This document shows, piece after piece, positions 1-5,156 of a DNA stretch of 17,426 bases. The notes beneath the pieces are model-generated. The model was not told where the DNA came from. It did no database searches and saw nothing but the letters and a program-made list of their open reading frames with translations. The position numbers and the translations under genes are program-made. Each line of letters starts with the position of its first letter. Within the stretch, counting starts at the first letter, position 1. Source of the DNA: SIG565 sp045656145 (GTDB lineage Bacteria; Bacillota; Clostridia; Oscillospirales; Acutalibacteraceae); contig JAZOQP010000025.1 of the NCBI GenBank assembly GCA_045656145.1, positions 1 through 17,426 on the forward strand. Direction: 5' to 3'.

Positions 1-439
1 CATCATTTATAACGGGTATTAAATACTCTTTATCGCCCTTTTTAATATGCCATACATCGTTAGCGCCTGTTTGAGAAACATCGCTTATAACGCCATATTC
101 GGTTTTTTCTTTAGCATCAATAACGCGGCAACCAACAATATCCTCAATAAAATATCTACCCTCTTCAAGCTTTACATCATTGCGATTAATGGTTAAAACG
201 GTGCCACGATAGGTTTCGGCAGTATCAATTGAATCAATTTCCGAAAATTTTGCTATAAAAACATTGCCATTTTCGGAAATTCTCTCGCATTTTAAAGCTT
301 TTGCGCCGTTTTTATCAGCATAAAAGGTTTTTACACCCTTTAAAAACTCAATACCATCGCACCAGGGCTGAATTCTAACCATTCCGCGAACGCCATGGGT
401 GCCAACAATTTTACCAATTTCCAAATAATCTTTTTTCAT
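1..439 (-). CDS. rimM: Ribosome maturation factor RimM (partial, C-terminus off the left edge)
   Basis: RimM binds ribosomal protein S19 in the 30S head and helps late 16S processing. I translated the minus strand from the ATG at 437-439. The N-terminus MKKDYLEIGKIVGTHGVRG carries the family signature (L-x-I-G-x-I-x-x-x-H-G-x-x-G), followed by the beta-barrel N domain and the start of the PRC-barrel-like C domain (VWHIKKGDKEYLIPVINDV). About 146 residues are visible of a family that usually has 165-175, so only a short C-terminal piece is missing. The start is supported by AGGATG at 444-449, 4 nt before the ATG. It lies downstream of khpA in the ylxM-ffh-rpsP-khpA order; trmD and rplS would be expected beyond the edge. 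Identity is very likely. Confidence 0.93.
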   Translation of the reverse strand, partial: MKKDYLEIGKIVGTHGVRGMVRIQPWCDGIEFLKGVKTFYADKNGAKALKCERISENGNVFIAKFSEIDSIDTAETYRGTVLTINRNDVKLEEGRYFIEDIVGCRVIDAKEKTEYGVISDVSQTGANDVWHIKKGDKEYLIPVIND

Positions 440-458
440 AATTCATCCTATATATTAA

Positions 459-480
459 TACCCCCAAATGCTTGGGGGTA
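459..480. other. Intergenic hairpin between khpA and rimM
   Basis: A perfect 9-bp inverted repeat (TACCCCCAA / TTGGGGGTA) with a 4-nt loop lies in the 77-bp khpA-rimM gap. In the direction of the operon (minus) it is followed by TTAATATATA, not a T-run, so it is a poor intrinsic terminator there. On the plus strand it is followed by AATTTTT. It could be a partial terminator, an RNA-processing or stability hairpin that lowers rimM expression relative to rpsP, or a terminator for antisense transcripts. The structure is seen; its role is inferred. Confidence 0.5.
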
Positions 481-516
481 ATTTTTAGCGTTAAGGCTGA
501 TTTCTCAGCCTATAAA

Positions 517-750
517 TTAATCGATTTCAACCGAAATCTTTGTGTTACTTCTATTAGCAGCGGCGCGCATAACAACGCGAATGGCCTTAGCAATTCTGCC
601 CTGCTTACCAATAACTCTGCCCATATCGGATTCAGCAACGTGAAGGTGGAATACAATTACACCCTCTTCGTTTATTTCATCCTCTTGGACTGTTACGGCA
701 TCAGGATTTTCAACCAAGCCCTTTGCTAAAGAAATTAAAAGCTCTTTCAT
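517..750 (-). CDS. khpA: KhpA, KH-domain RNA-binding protein (YlqC family)
   Basis: A 77-residue single KH domain with the RNA-binding GxxG loop at G48-K49-Q50-G51 inside GRVIGKQGRIAKAIR. The family (formerly UPF0109/YlqC) forms a complex with KhpB/Jag in Firmicutes and affects cell elongation and RNA fate. Length matches the family. GGAGG lies 8 nt before the ATG. It sits 25 nt after rpsP in the usual Firmicute order, so it is probably co-transcribed with ffh and rpsP. Confidence 0.94.
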   Translation of the reverse strand: MKELLISLAKGLVENPDAVTVQEDEINEEGVIVFHLHVAESDMGRVIGKQGRIAKAIRVVMRAAANRSNTKISVEID

Positions 751-775
751 GTAATATTCCTCCGAAAACTAATTA

Positions 776-1018
776 TTAAAGCACGCCGTTTTTCTTAAGC
801 AAAGCTTTAACAGTATCGGTAGGCTGAGCACCGTTAGCAATCCATTTCTTAGCCTTATCAGCATCGATATTAACGATTGCGGGGTCCTTAGTAGAATCAT
901 AATAACCGATTTCTTCGATGAAACGACCATCTCTCGGATATCTGGAATCTGCAACAACTACACGGTAAAAAGGAGCTTTTTTAGCACCCATACGACGAAG
1001 TCTGATTTTTACTGCCAC
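776..1018 (-). CDS. rpsP: 30S ribosomal protein S16
   Basis: An 80-residue protein with the S16 signature at its N-terminus (MAVKIRLRRMGAKKAPFYR, then VVADSRYPRDGRFIEEIGYY). S16 is a primary 16S rRNA-binding protein of the 30S body. The start is GTG at 1016-1018, which gives the canonical M-A-V-K-I-R-L start and sits 7 nt after a strong GGAGGTG (1026-1032), so the GTG is genuine. It lies between ffh and khpA, with a 50-bp A/T-rich gap to ffh that shows no terminator. Confidence 0.98.
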   Translation of the reverse strand: MAVKIRLRRMGAKKAPFYRVVVADSRYPRDGRFIEEIGYYDSTKDPAIVNIDADKAKKWIANGAQPTDTVKALLKKNGVL

Positions 1019-1068
1019 AACAATACACCTCCATATTTTGTTTTTTATATTTTAAAAAGAAAAATCTT

Positions 1069-2412
1069 TTAAAAACCAAAACCACCGGGCATTCCGAAAT
1101 TTCTTCCGAATGACTTTTTACCCTTTTTGGAATTTAACTGCTTCATCATCTTTTTCATTTGTTCATATTGCCTGAGCAAACGATTTACCTCTTCAACGCT
1201 CGTTCCTGAGCCTGCGGCAATACGCTTTCTTCTTGAAGCATTAATTATATCGGGTTTAGCACGCTCTTTTTTGGTCATTGAGGTTATAATTGCCTCAATT
1301 CTAAAAAGTTGTTTATCATCAACATCAACATTTTTAAGTTGCTTTTCCATACCGGGCATCATAGATAAAATACTTTTGAGCGAGCCCATTTTCTTAATTT
1401 GCTTAAACTGGTCAAGCAAATCATTCATATCAAACTTATTTTCAGCAAGTCTTTTTGCTGTTTCTTCGGCCTGTTTCTCATCAATTTCATGCTCAACCTT
1501 TTCAATTAAAGAAAGAACATCGCCCATTCCGAGAATACGCGAAGCCATACGGTCGGGATGGAATTCATCGAGGTCATCGATTTTTTCGCCAACGCCCGTA
1601 AACATAATCGGCTTTCCTGTTACGGCTCTAAGTGATAATGCCGCACCGCCTCTTGTATCGCCATCAAGTTTGGTAAGAATTATACCATCAACACTAAGCT
1701 GGTCATTAAATGCCTTGGCAATATTAACCGCATCCTGACCAACCATTGAGTCAACAACAAGTAATATATTATTAACCTCAACCGTTTTGATTATGGTAGT
1801 TAACTCTTCCATTAAAACTTCATCAATATGAAGTCTGCCTGCAGTATCAAGAATAAGGAAATCGTTTCCATAGTCCCTCGCCATTTTAACGGCTTCAAGG
1901 GCGGTTTTTTGAGGTGCCTGTGTTCCCTTTTCAAAAACAGGAACATTAATCTGCTGACCCAAAACCTTCAACTGCTCAATAGCAGCAGGGCGATAAATAT
2001 CGCAACCAACAAGCATTGGTCTATGACCCTGTGCTTTTAAAAACTTAGCAAGCTTAGCGGCATGGGTCGTTTTACCTGAACCCTGCAAACCGCAAAGCAT
2101 TATAATGGTTGGGATTTTAGAGGATGTTTTAAGGCGAGTTTGTGTGGAGCCCATTAACTCGGTTAACTCATCGCGAACAATCTTAACAACCATCTGAGGC
2201 GCTGTTAAGGATTCGAGTACCTTCTCGCCGATACATTTTTCGGTTAGTGAATTGGTAAAATCCTTAGCAACTTTATAGTTTACATCGGCCTCAAGAAGTG
2301 CTAAACGAACCTCTCTCATTGCCGCCTTAACATCGCTTTCAGTTAACTTGCCGCGGGAACGAAGTTTTTTGAAAACTGCCGATAATTTATCTGATAGATT
2401 ATCAAATGCCAA
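1069..2412 (-). CDS. ffh: Signal recognition particle GTPase Ffh (SRP54)
   Basis: A 447-residue protein. Ffh binds 4.5S/6S RNA and N-terminal signal sequences on the ribosome and docks with FtsY at the membrane. Seen in order: the N domain (about 1-95) with ALLEADVNYKV; the G domain with P-loop GLQGSGKTT (108-116), DIYRPAA, DTAGR (189-193), TKLDGDTRGG (from 247) and RMASRILGMGD; and the methionine-rich M domain from about 320, with MMPGM, INASRRKRIAAGSGTS and a basic C-terminal tail ending GFGF. Start choice: an in-frame GTG at 2421 overlaps the Shine-Dalgarno AAGGAG (2421-2426). The TTG at 2410-2412 lies 8 nt after it and gives the canonical start M-A-F-D. The Shine-Dalgarno overlaps the ylxM stop, which suggests translational coupling. 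Confidence 0.97.
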   Translation of the reverse strand: MAFDNLSDKLSAVFKKLRSRGKLTESDVKAAMREVRLALLEADVNYKVAKDFTNSLTEKCIGEKVLESLTAPQMVVKIVRDELTELMGSTQTRLKTSSKIPTIIMLCGLQGSGKTTHAAKLAKFLKAQGHRPMLVGCDIYRPAAIEQLKVLGQQINVPVFEKGTQAPQKTALEAVKMARDYGNDFLILDTAGRLHIDEVLMEELTTIIKTVEVNNILLVVDSMVGQDAVNIAKAFNDQLSVDGIILTKLDGDTRGGAALSLRAVTGKPIMFTGVGEKIDDLDEFHPDRMASRILGMGDVLSLIEKVEHEIDEKQAEETAKRLAENKFDMNDLLDQFKQIKKMGSLKSILSMMPGMEKQLKNVDVDDKQLFRIEAIITSMTKKERAKPDIINASRRKRIAAGSGTSVEEVNRLLRQYEQMKKMMKQLNSKKGKKSFGRNFGMPGGFGF

Positions 2413-2424
2413 AAAACTCACTCC

Positions 2425-2727
2425 TTACAAATTACTGATTAATTGCTTTAATTTTAATATTTCGGGGTTTTCGGATTTTATATTTTCTGCTGCCGACTTT
2501 AACTCTTTGCATTTTTCACAAAACTTTAAATTTTCTTCCATTTCTAATAACTGAAGCTCGGTGCGCTTAATAAAATCTCTAACTCCCTGGCGGGTTATCC
2601 CCATATTTTCGGCAATTTCCGAAAGGGATAAATCTAAATTATAATAAGAATCAAAAATTTGCTTTTGCTTATCACTTAAGGTTTCACCATAATAATCAAA
2701 AAGCAAGGATATTGATAAATCCTTCAA
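2425..2727 (-). CDS. ylxM: YlxM/p13-type helix-turn-helix protein (UPF0122)
   Basis: A 100-residue protein. The N-terminal half carries a sigma-70 region-4-like HTH (LSDKQKQIFDSYYNLDLSLS, then EIAENMGITRQGVRDFIKR). The C-terminal half is a charged, Cys-containing helix (ENLKFCEKCKELKSAAENIK). YlxM is encoded next to ffh across Firmicutes and has been linked to SRP and protein secretion; its direct DNA target is not established. An in-frame GTG at 2736 is embedded in the Shine-Dalgarno GAGGTG (2734-2739). The TTG at 2725-2727 is 6 nt downstream and gives MKDLSISLLFDYYG, the length and start expected for the family. First gene of the operon, 14 nt before ffh. Confidence 0.92.
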   Translation of the reverse strand: MKDLSISLLFDYYGETLSDKQKQIFDSYYNLDLSLSEIAENMGITRQGVRDFIKRTELQLLEMEENLKFCEKCKELKSAAENIKSENPEILKLKQLISNL

Positions 2728-2745
2728 GTAAAACACCTCATCTGC

Positions 2746-2760
2746 AAAGTAATTTACTTT
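2746..2760. promoter_or_regulatory. Perfect A/T-rich palindrome in the ylxM leader
   Basis: AAAGTAA-T-TTACTTT is a perfect 7+1+7 dyad that begins at about the expected transcription start of the ylxM promoter (-10 at 2769-2774) and ends before the Shine-Dalgarno site. Its position right after the -10 box is typical of a repressor operator. As an RNA hairpin it would be weak (all A-T except one pair, tiny loop). The bound regulator is unknown; autoregulation by YlxM is only a guess. Confidence 0.4.
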
Positions 2761-2768
2761 ACAGCAGT

Positions 2769-2797
2769 ATTATAGCACAACAACTTGCGCTTGTCAA
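2769..2797 (-). promoter_or_regulatory. Consensus sigma-A promoter of the ylxM-ffh-rpsP-khpA-rimM operon
   Basis: On the minus strand TTGACA (2792-2797) is separated by exactly 17 nt from TATAAT (2769-2774); all 12 hexamer bases match the consensus. Transcription would start near 2762, giving a leader of about 35 nt before ylxM. Strong constitutive transcription fits SRP and ribosomal protein genes. Confidence 0.9.
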
Positions 2798-2823
2798 GTT
2801 TTTTTCTTTACACCAAATTCCTC

Positions 2824-2852
2824 TTGCAAAAATAAGTTTTATATAATATAAT
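2824..2852 (+). promoter_or_regulatory. Sigma-A-type promoter of the OppA-like lipoprotein gene
   Basis: TTGCAA (2824-2829), a 17-nt spacer, then TATAAT (2847-2852). The start point would be near 2859, about 20 nt before the ATG at 2880. It is divergent from the ylxM promoter, with only about 27 bp between the two -35 boxes. An earlier overlapping TATAAT at 2842-2847 leaves only 12 nt and is not favoured. Confidence 0.75.
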
Positions 2853-2879
2853 TTATTTATGAACGGAGAAGAAAGTAAA

Positions 2880-4325
2880 ATGAAAAAGTTAGTAGCTTTA
2901 TTTTTAGTTTTAATTAATATTGTTTTGCTTTGCAGCTGCGGTGGAAACACCGATTCGGCTATTATTTATTATGGTGTTAAAACTCCGCCCAAAACCTTAG
3001 ACCCACAGCTCGCATCTACCGTTACCGAACTTACACTTGTTAAAAATTTATATGAAGGCTTAATGAGAAAGGATAGTTCGGGTAATATTGTTCCCGCAGC
3101 AGCCGTTACCGCCGAACAAAATGGTAATGTTTACACTTTTACCCTTCGCAATGATTTGATTTGGAATGATGGCACTCCTATTTTAGCGGAAGACTTTGTT
3201 TTCGGCATTAAAAGAGCACTTTTGCCCGAAACAAATTCTCCCAATGCCACTAGTCTTTACATAATAAAAAATGCGCAGGCTGTTCATTCCGGGGAAAAAT
3301 CTCCTTCAGAGCTTGGCGTTGTTGCAAAGGATTCAAAAACACTCGTTATTGAATCTTCGGCTTTAGCCGATGATTTATATGAGGTTTTAAGTTCGAGCGT
3401 TTGTATGCCTTGCAAAAAAGAATTTTTTGAAGGCGCTAAGGGTAAATATGGAATGAGCAAAGAAACCATGCTTTCTAATGGCTCCTTTAAGCTTACTAAA
3501 TGGGTGGAGGAAGATTTCGCTATGCGACTCCATCGCAGTTCAAACTATAACGGAGATGCAAAGGCGCTATGCTCGGCAATTTTCTTATCGGTTGATAAAG
3601 AATTAACTTCTTTCCAAAGGCTTCAAAAGAATAAGGTTGATATTGCCGAAATTGAAAACAGCGAAATTAAGAAAGCAGAAAACGAGAATCTTAATATTAT
3701 TAAAATCCCAAACACAGTTTGGTTAATTAAATTTGGCTCAGGCTATACAAATGAAATGCGTAAAGCACTTATTTCTTCGGTGGTTACATATAATAGTTCT
3801 GTTACCGATTATCCTGAAGGCATTTCCCCTGCCCTTAATCTTTATCCCGCTAATTTTGAAGATAATGCAAAGGTAAATCTTTATAATATAAGTCTTGCAA
3901 AATCAACATTTAAAACCGAAATTAACAAGTTATCAAATGCAACGCTCCCCATTTCTGCCCTTTATTTTGAGGATAGGCAAGGAATTTCCGAGGTTGTTAA
4001 AATGATAGCGGGTCATTGGCAGCAAAATCTCGGCGCATATATAAACATTTCGGGATTATCCACAGTTAATCAGGTAAAGCTTAAAGAGAATGACTATTCG
4101 ATTACAATTTATTCACAAGAAATTACAACTCCCGATAAAATTAAATATGCTAAAATTTTCGGATTTAAAAACGCCGACAACCTAACAGAAAATATTTTAA
4201 AAGGCAATATTTTGCCGATAGCCTATTCAAATACCGCGCTTTCTTTCAGCAGTTCACTCGAAAATATAAACGAAAACAGCACCGATACCCTTATAGATTT
4301 CGCTTATGTAAATAAAATTCAGTAA
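2880..4325 (+). CDS. OppA/DppA-type extracellular solute-binding lipoprotein (short, orphan)
   Basis: A 481-residue protein. The signal peptide (MKKLVALFLVLINIVLL) ends in a lipobox L-C-S-C with lipidated Cys20, so it should be anchored to the outer face of the membrane. The mature part matches the SBP_bac_5 (peptide/nickel binding) family: TLDPQLAS, NLYEGLM, YTFTLRNDLIWNDGTPILAEDFVFGIKR is recognisable in pieces, then SNGSFKLTKW, YNGDAK and WQQNLGA. The C-terminal lobe looks contracted (family members usually have 520-560 residues), although the end (PIAYSNTALSF ... FAYVNK) still aligns in style. No permease or ATPase gene is adjacent, so it may serve a transporter encoded elsewhere or act as a sensor. 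An ATG 7 codons upstream (2859) lies before the Shine-Dalgarno GGAGAA (2865-2870); the ATG at 2880 follows it and starts a proper signal peptide. The ligand cannot be assigned. Confidence 0.88.
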   Translation: MKKLVALFLVLINIVLLCSCGGNTDSAIIYYGVKTPPKTLDPQLASTVTELTLVKNLYEGLMRKDSSGNIVPAAAVTAEQNGNVYTFTLRNDLIWNDGTPILAEDFVFGIKRALLPETNSPNATSLYIIKNAQAVHSGEKSPSELGVVAKDSKTLVIESSALADDLYEVLSSSVCMPCKKEFFEGAKGKYGMSKETMLSNGSFKLTKWVEEDFAMRLHRSSNYNGDAKALCSAIFLSVDKELTSFQRLQKNKVDIAEIENSEIKKAENENLNIIKIPNTVWLIKFGSGYTNEMRKALISSVVTYNSSVTDYPEGISPALNLYPANFEDNAKVNLYNISLAKSTFKTEINKLSNATLPISALYFEDRQGISEVVKMIAGHWQQNLGAYINISGLSTVNQVKLKENDYSITIYSQEITTPDKIKYAKIFGFKNADNLTENILKGNILPIAYSNTALSFSSSLENINENSTDTLIDFAYVNKIQ

Positions 4326-4341
4326 TTTTTAAAAATTTATC

Positions 4342-4370
4342 TTGCTTTTTCTATAACTTGGTGTTATAAT
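4342..4370 (+). promoter_or_regulatory. Promoter of tRNA-Pro
   Basis: TTGCTT (4342-4347), a 17-nt spacer, then a perfect TATAAT (4365-4370). The tRNA 5' end at 4383 is 12 nt after the -10 box, the usual arrangement for a short tRNA leader. No terminator hairpin is visible between the lipoprotein stop (4325) and this promoter, so read-through from upstream is also possible. Confidence 0.82.
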
Positions 4371-4382
4371 ATCATTCGTTGA

Positions 4383-4460
4383 CCGGGTGTAGCTCAGTTT
4401 GGTATGAGCGCTTGAATGGGGTTCAAGAGGCCGCTAGTTCGACTCTAGTCACTCGGACCA
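4383..4460 (+). tRNA. tRNA-Pro (anticodon GGG)
   Basis: Full cloverleaf read by hand: acceptor CCGGGTG / CACTCGG (one G-T pair), D stem GCTC/GAGC with a 10-nt loop containing GG, anticodon stem CTTGA/TCAAG with loop ATGGGGT (anticodon GGG after T33), 5-nt variable loop, T stem GCTAG/CTAGT with loop TTCGACT, discriminator A and an encoded CCA. The C1-G72 pair and A73 fit bacterial tRNA-Pro identity. It reads CCC and CCU codons. Its 3' part is duplicated downstream (4650 onward). Confidence 0.96.
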
Positions 4461-4531
4461 ATAGAAAAGCCATAGCTTTATGCTATGGCTTTTTTATTTT
4501 TCACTGTTACTATATTCGGCCTCTTGAACCC
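4430..4531. repeat. Direct repeat copy 1: tRNA-Pro 3' part + terminator + flank
   Basis: This segment covers the variable loop, T arm and 3' acceptor of tRNA-Pro, its terminator, and the flank up to CGGCCTCTTGAACCC. It recurs at 4650-4752. The two copies match base for base except around 4454-4461 (the acceptor end and CCA), where copy 2 differs at several bases with one inserted base. The last 15 bases (4517-4531) are also an exact reverse complement of tRNA positions 4419-4433. Confidence 0.93.
4465..4495 (+). terminator. Intrinsic terminator of tRNA-Pro
   Basis: A 12-bp perfect stem AAAAGCCATAGC / GCTATGGCTTTT with loop TTTAT, followed by TTTTTTATTTTT. It starts 4 nt after the tRNA CCA. 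A strong rho-independent terminator, duplicated unchanged in copy 2 of the repeat. Confidence 0.93.
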
Positions 4532-4649
4532 GTTCAGGCAACGAGCTCGAGCGCTTTCGGTGAAAGATGAAGCGAAGAGCGAGTTGACGCAGCGGTCAAA
4601 AGTTGTAGGCGCTCCAAGCCGTTACAACTTTTGGGCACCGCAAGTGGTA
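4532..4649. other. G+C-rich, palindrome-rich insert between the tRNA repeats
   Basis: About 118 bp of unknown origin. G+C is about 55% by hand count, clearly above the A/T-rich surroundings. It has no convincing reading frame with a Shine-Dalgarno site. It contains a small hairpin CTTTC-GGT-GAAAG (4554-4566) and the long hairpin at 4592-4641. The left edge, read on the minus strand (CCTGAACGGGTTCAAGAGG), looks like a degenerate tRNA-Pro anticodon arm. It may be the remnant of an inserted element or a repeat family of this genome. Confidence 0.6.
4592..4641. repeat. Long imperfect hairpin in the insert
   Basis: GCGGT-CAAAAGTTGTA (4592-4607) pairs with TACAACTTTTG (4623-4633) and ACCGC (4637-4641): 16 base pairs with one 3-nt bulge (GGC). 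An inner GGC/GCC pair closes a 7-nt loop in the 15-nt apical region. It is not followed by a T-run, so it is not a terminator. The form recalls REP-like or MITE-like palindromes, but no family is recognised. Confidence 0.7.
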
Positions 4650-4752
4650 GCCGCTAGTTCGACTCTAGTCACTTAGGCCCTATAGAAAAGCCATAGCTTT
4701 ATGCTATGGCTTTTTTATTTTTCACTGTTACTATATTCGGCCTCTTGAACCC
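4650..4752. repeat. Direct repeat copy 2: broken tRNA-Pro 3' part + terminator + flank
   Basis: Second copy of the 102-bp segment. The T arm (GCTAGTTCGACTCTAGT) is intact, but the acceptor end reads CACTTAGGCCC instead of CACTCGGACCA, and no 5' acceptor, D arm or anticodon arm precedes it. It is a tRNA fragment, not a functional tRNA. It ends with the same inverted anticodon-arm piece (4738-4752). After 4752 the sequence diverges from copy 1. Confidence 0.92.
4686..4716 (+). terminator. Duplicate of the tRNA-Pro terminator
   Basis: Identical to the hairpin and T-run at 4465-4495, carried along in repeat copy 2. It has no gene of its own upstream; it could only stop read-through from the tRNA-Pro unit. 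Confidence 0.85.
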
Positions 4753-4779
4753 ATTTTCTAATTTAAAATGAATAAAATT

Positions 4780-4807
4780 ACCCAAGTATTCTTAAGAATA
4801 CTTGGGT
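4780..4807. terminator. Bidirectional terminator after spoVM (28-bp perfect palindrome)
   Basis: ACCCAAGTATTCTT / AAGAATACTTGGGT is a perfect 28-bp palindrome (13-14 bp stem). On the minus strand it lies 14 nt after the spoVM stop and is followed by AATTTTATT. On the plus strand it is followed by TTTTATT. It should end the spoVM transcript and stop rightward read-through from the tRNA region. Confidence 0.85.
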
Positions 4808-4821
4808 TTTATTATGTATAT

Positions 4822-4908
4822 TTAATTTATGCTTTCTTTTTTAATTCCAAAGAATAATCTTAAAATGCCTGCTAAAATTTTGGGACTTTTAATTGTTACA
4901 ATTTTCAT
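4822..4908 (-). CDS. spoVM: Stage V sporulation protein SpoVM (28 aa)
   Basis: A 28-residue ORF starting MKIVTIKSPKILAGILRLFF and ending GIKKESIN. It matches the shape and key residues of B. subtilis SpoVM (26 residues: M-K-x-x-T-I-K-x-P-K-x-L-x-G-I-x-R...G), an amphipathic helix that recognises the convex forespore membrane and anchors the SpoIVA coat basement layer. The helix-breaking Pro at position 9 is present. A perfect AGGAGG (4915-4920) lies 6 nt before the ATG. Context agrees: in B. subtilis spoVM also lies downstream of prkC-rsgA, with rpe and thiN in between. Here it follows a 51-residue ORF and precedes a strong terminator. Its presence suggests a spore former or a recent descendant of one. 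Confidence 0.9.
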   Translation of the reverse strand: MKIVTIKSPKILAGILRLFFGIKKESIN

Positions 4909-4929
4909 TAAAATCCTCCTAAATGAAGT

Positions 4930-5085
4930 TTAACAGCGCGCACATGTGGCGCCGAGTATAATTACGGCAGCCGCCAAAATTGCGATTAAAAACTTTGGAG
5001 GACAGTAACAGGCAAGTAACAGCCCAACTGCAAAGGAGGCAAGTAAAACATACTTGCGCTTGGGGTCGCACGGTTTTCTTCGCAT
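4930..5085 (-). CDS. Small Cys-rich two-helix membrane protein upstream of spoVM (unknown function)
   Basis: A 51-residue protein I do not recognise. A basic N-terminus (MRRKPCDPKRK) is followed by a hydrophobic segment (12-27), a turn C-Y-C-P-P-K-F (26-32), a second hydrophobic segment (32-47) and the end C-A-R-C. This suggests a helical hairpin in the membrane with both ends on the same side. Five cysteines (6, 26, 28, 48, 51) are striking for so short a protein. Translation is well supported: GGAGGTG (5090-5096) lies just before the ATG. It sits 21 nt before spoVM and shares its terminator, so a role in sporulation is a reasonable inference but not shown. Confidence 0.8.
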   Translation of the reverse strand: MRRKPCDPKRKYVLLASFAVGLLLACYCPPKFLIAILAAAVIILGATCARC

Positions 5086-5127
5086 AAGGCACCTCCGCAT
5101 AAAATTGACCGAAAATATCGGTATTAC

Positions 5128-5156
5128 ATTATATACGAAGTTTTATAAAATGTTAC
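5128..5156 (-). promoter_or_regulatory. Candidate promoter of the small-protein-spoVM unit
   Basis: On the minus strand GTAACA (5151-5156), a 17-nt spacer and TATAAT (5128-5133) lie at the end of rsgA, about 45 nt before the 51-residue ORF. The -10 box matches sigma-A perfectly and the -35 box at 4 of 6. In Bacillus, spoVM is transcribed by sigma-E; I do not see a clean sigma-E pair, although the -10 context CGTATATAAT has some resemblance. A short dyad ACCGA/TCGGT (5108-5122) lies in the leader. Confidence 0.5.

Noticed and set aside
472..729. 85-codon plus-strand frame
   Set aside because: Antisense to khpA and starting inside the intergenic hairpin; no Shine-Dalgarno site.
1127..1738. 203-codon plus-strand frame
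   Set aside because: It lies wholly antisense to ffh, is Ser/Ile-rich in the way of antisense frames, and has no ribosome site or family pattern.
2759..2950. 63-codon minus-strand frame over the divergent promoter region
   Set aside because: It runs through both promoters and the lipoprotein signal sequence on the opposite strand; no ribosome site.
4379..4676. Open frames of about 63 codons on the plus strand across the tRNA-Pro region
   Set aside because: They read through the tRNA, its terminator and the palindromic insert, have no Shine-Dalgarno site and no recognisable protein pattern; both end in the duplicated tRNA sequence.
4642..4680. A second functional tRNA-Pro in repeat copy 2
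   Set aside because: Only the T arm and a changed 3' acceptor strand are present; there is no 5' acceptor, D arm, anticodon arm or CCA.
5086..5155. Riboswitch or clean sigma-E promoter before the spoVM unit
   Set aside because: Only 70 bp with a small 5-bp dyad; too short for a known riboswitch, and no convincing sigma-E -35/-10 pair was seen.
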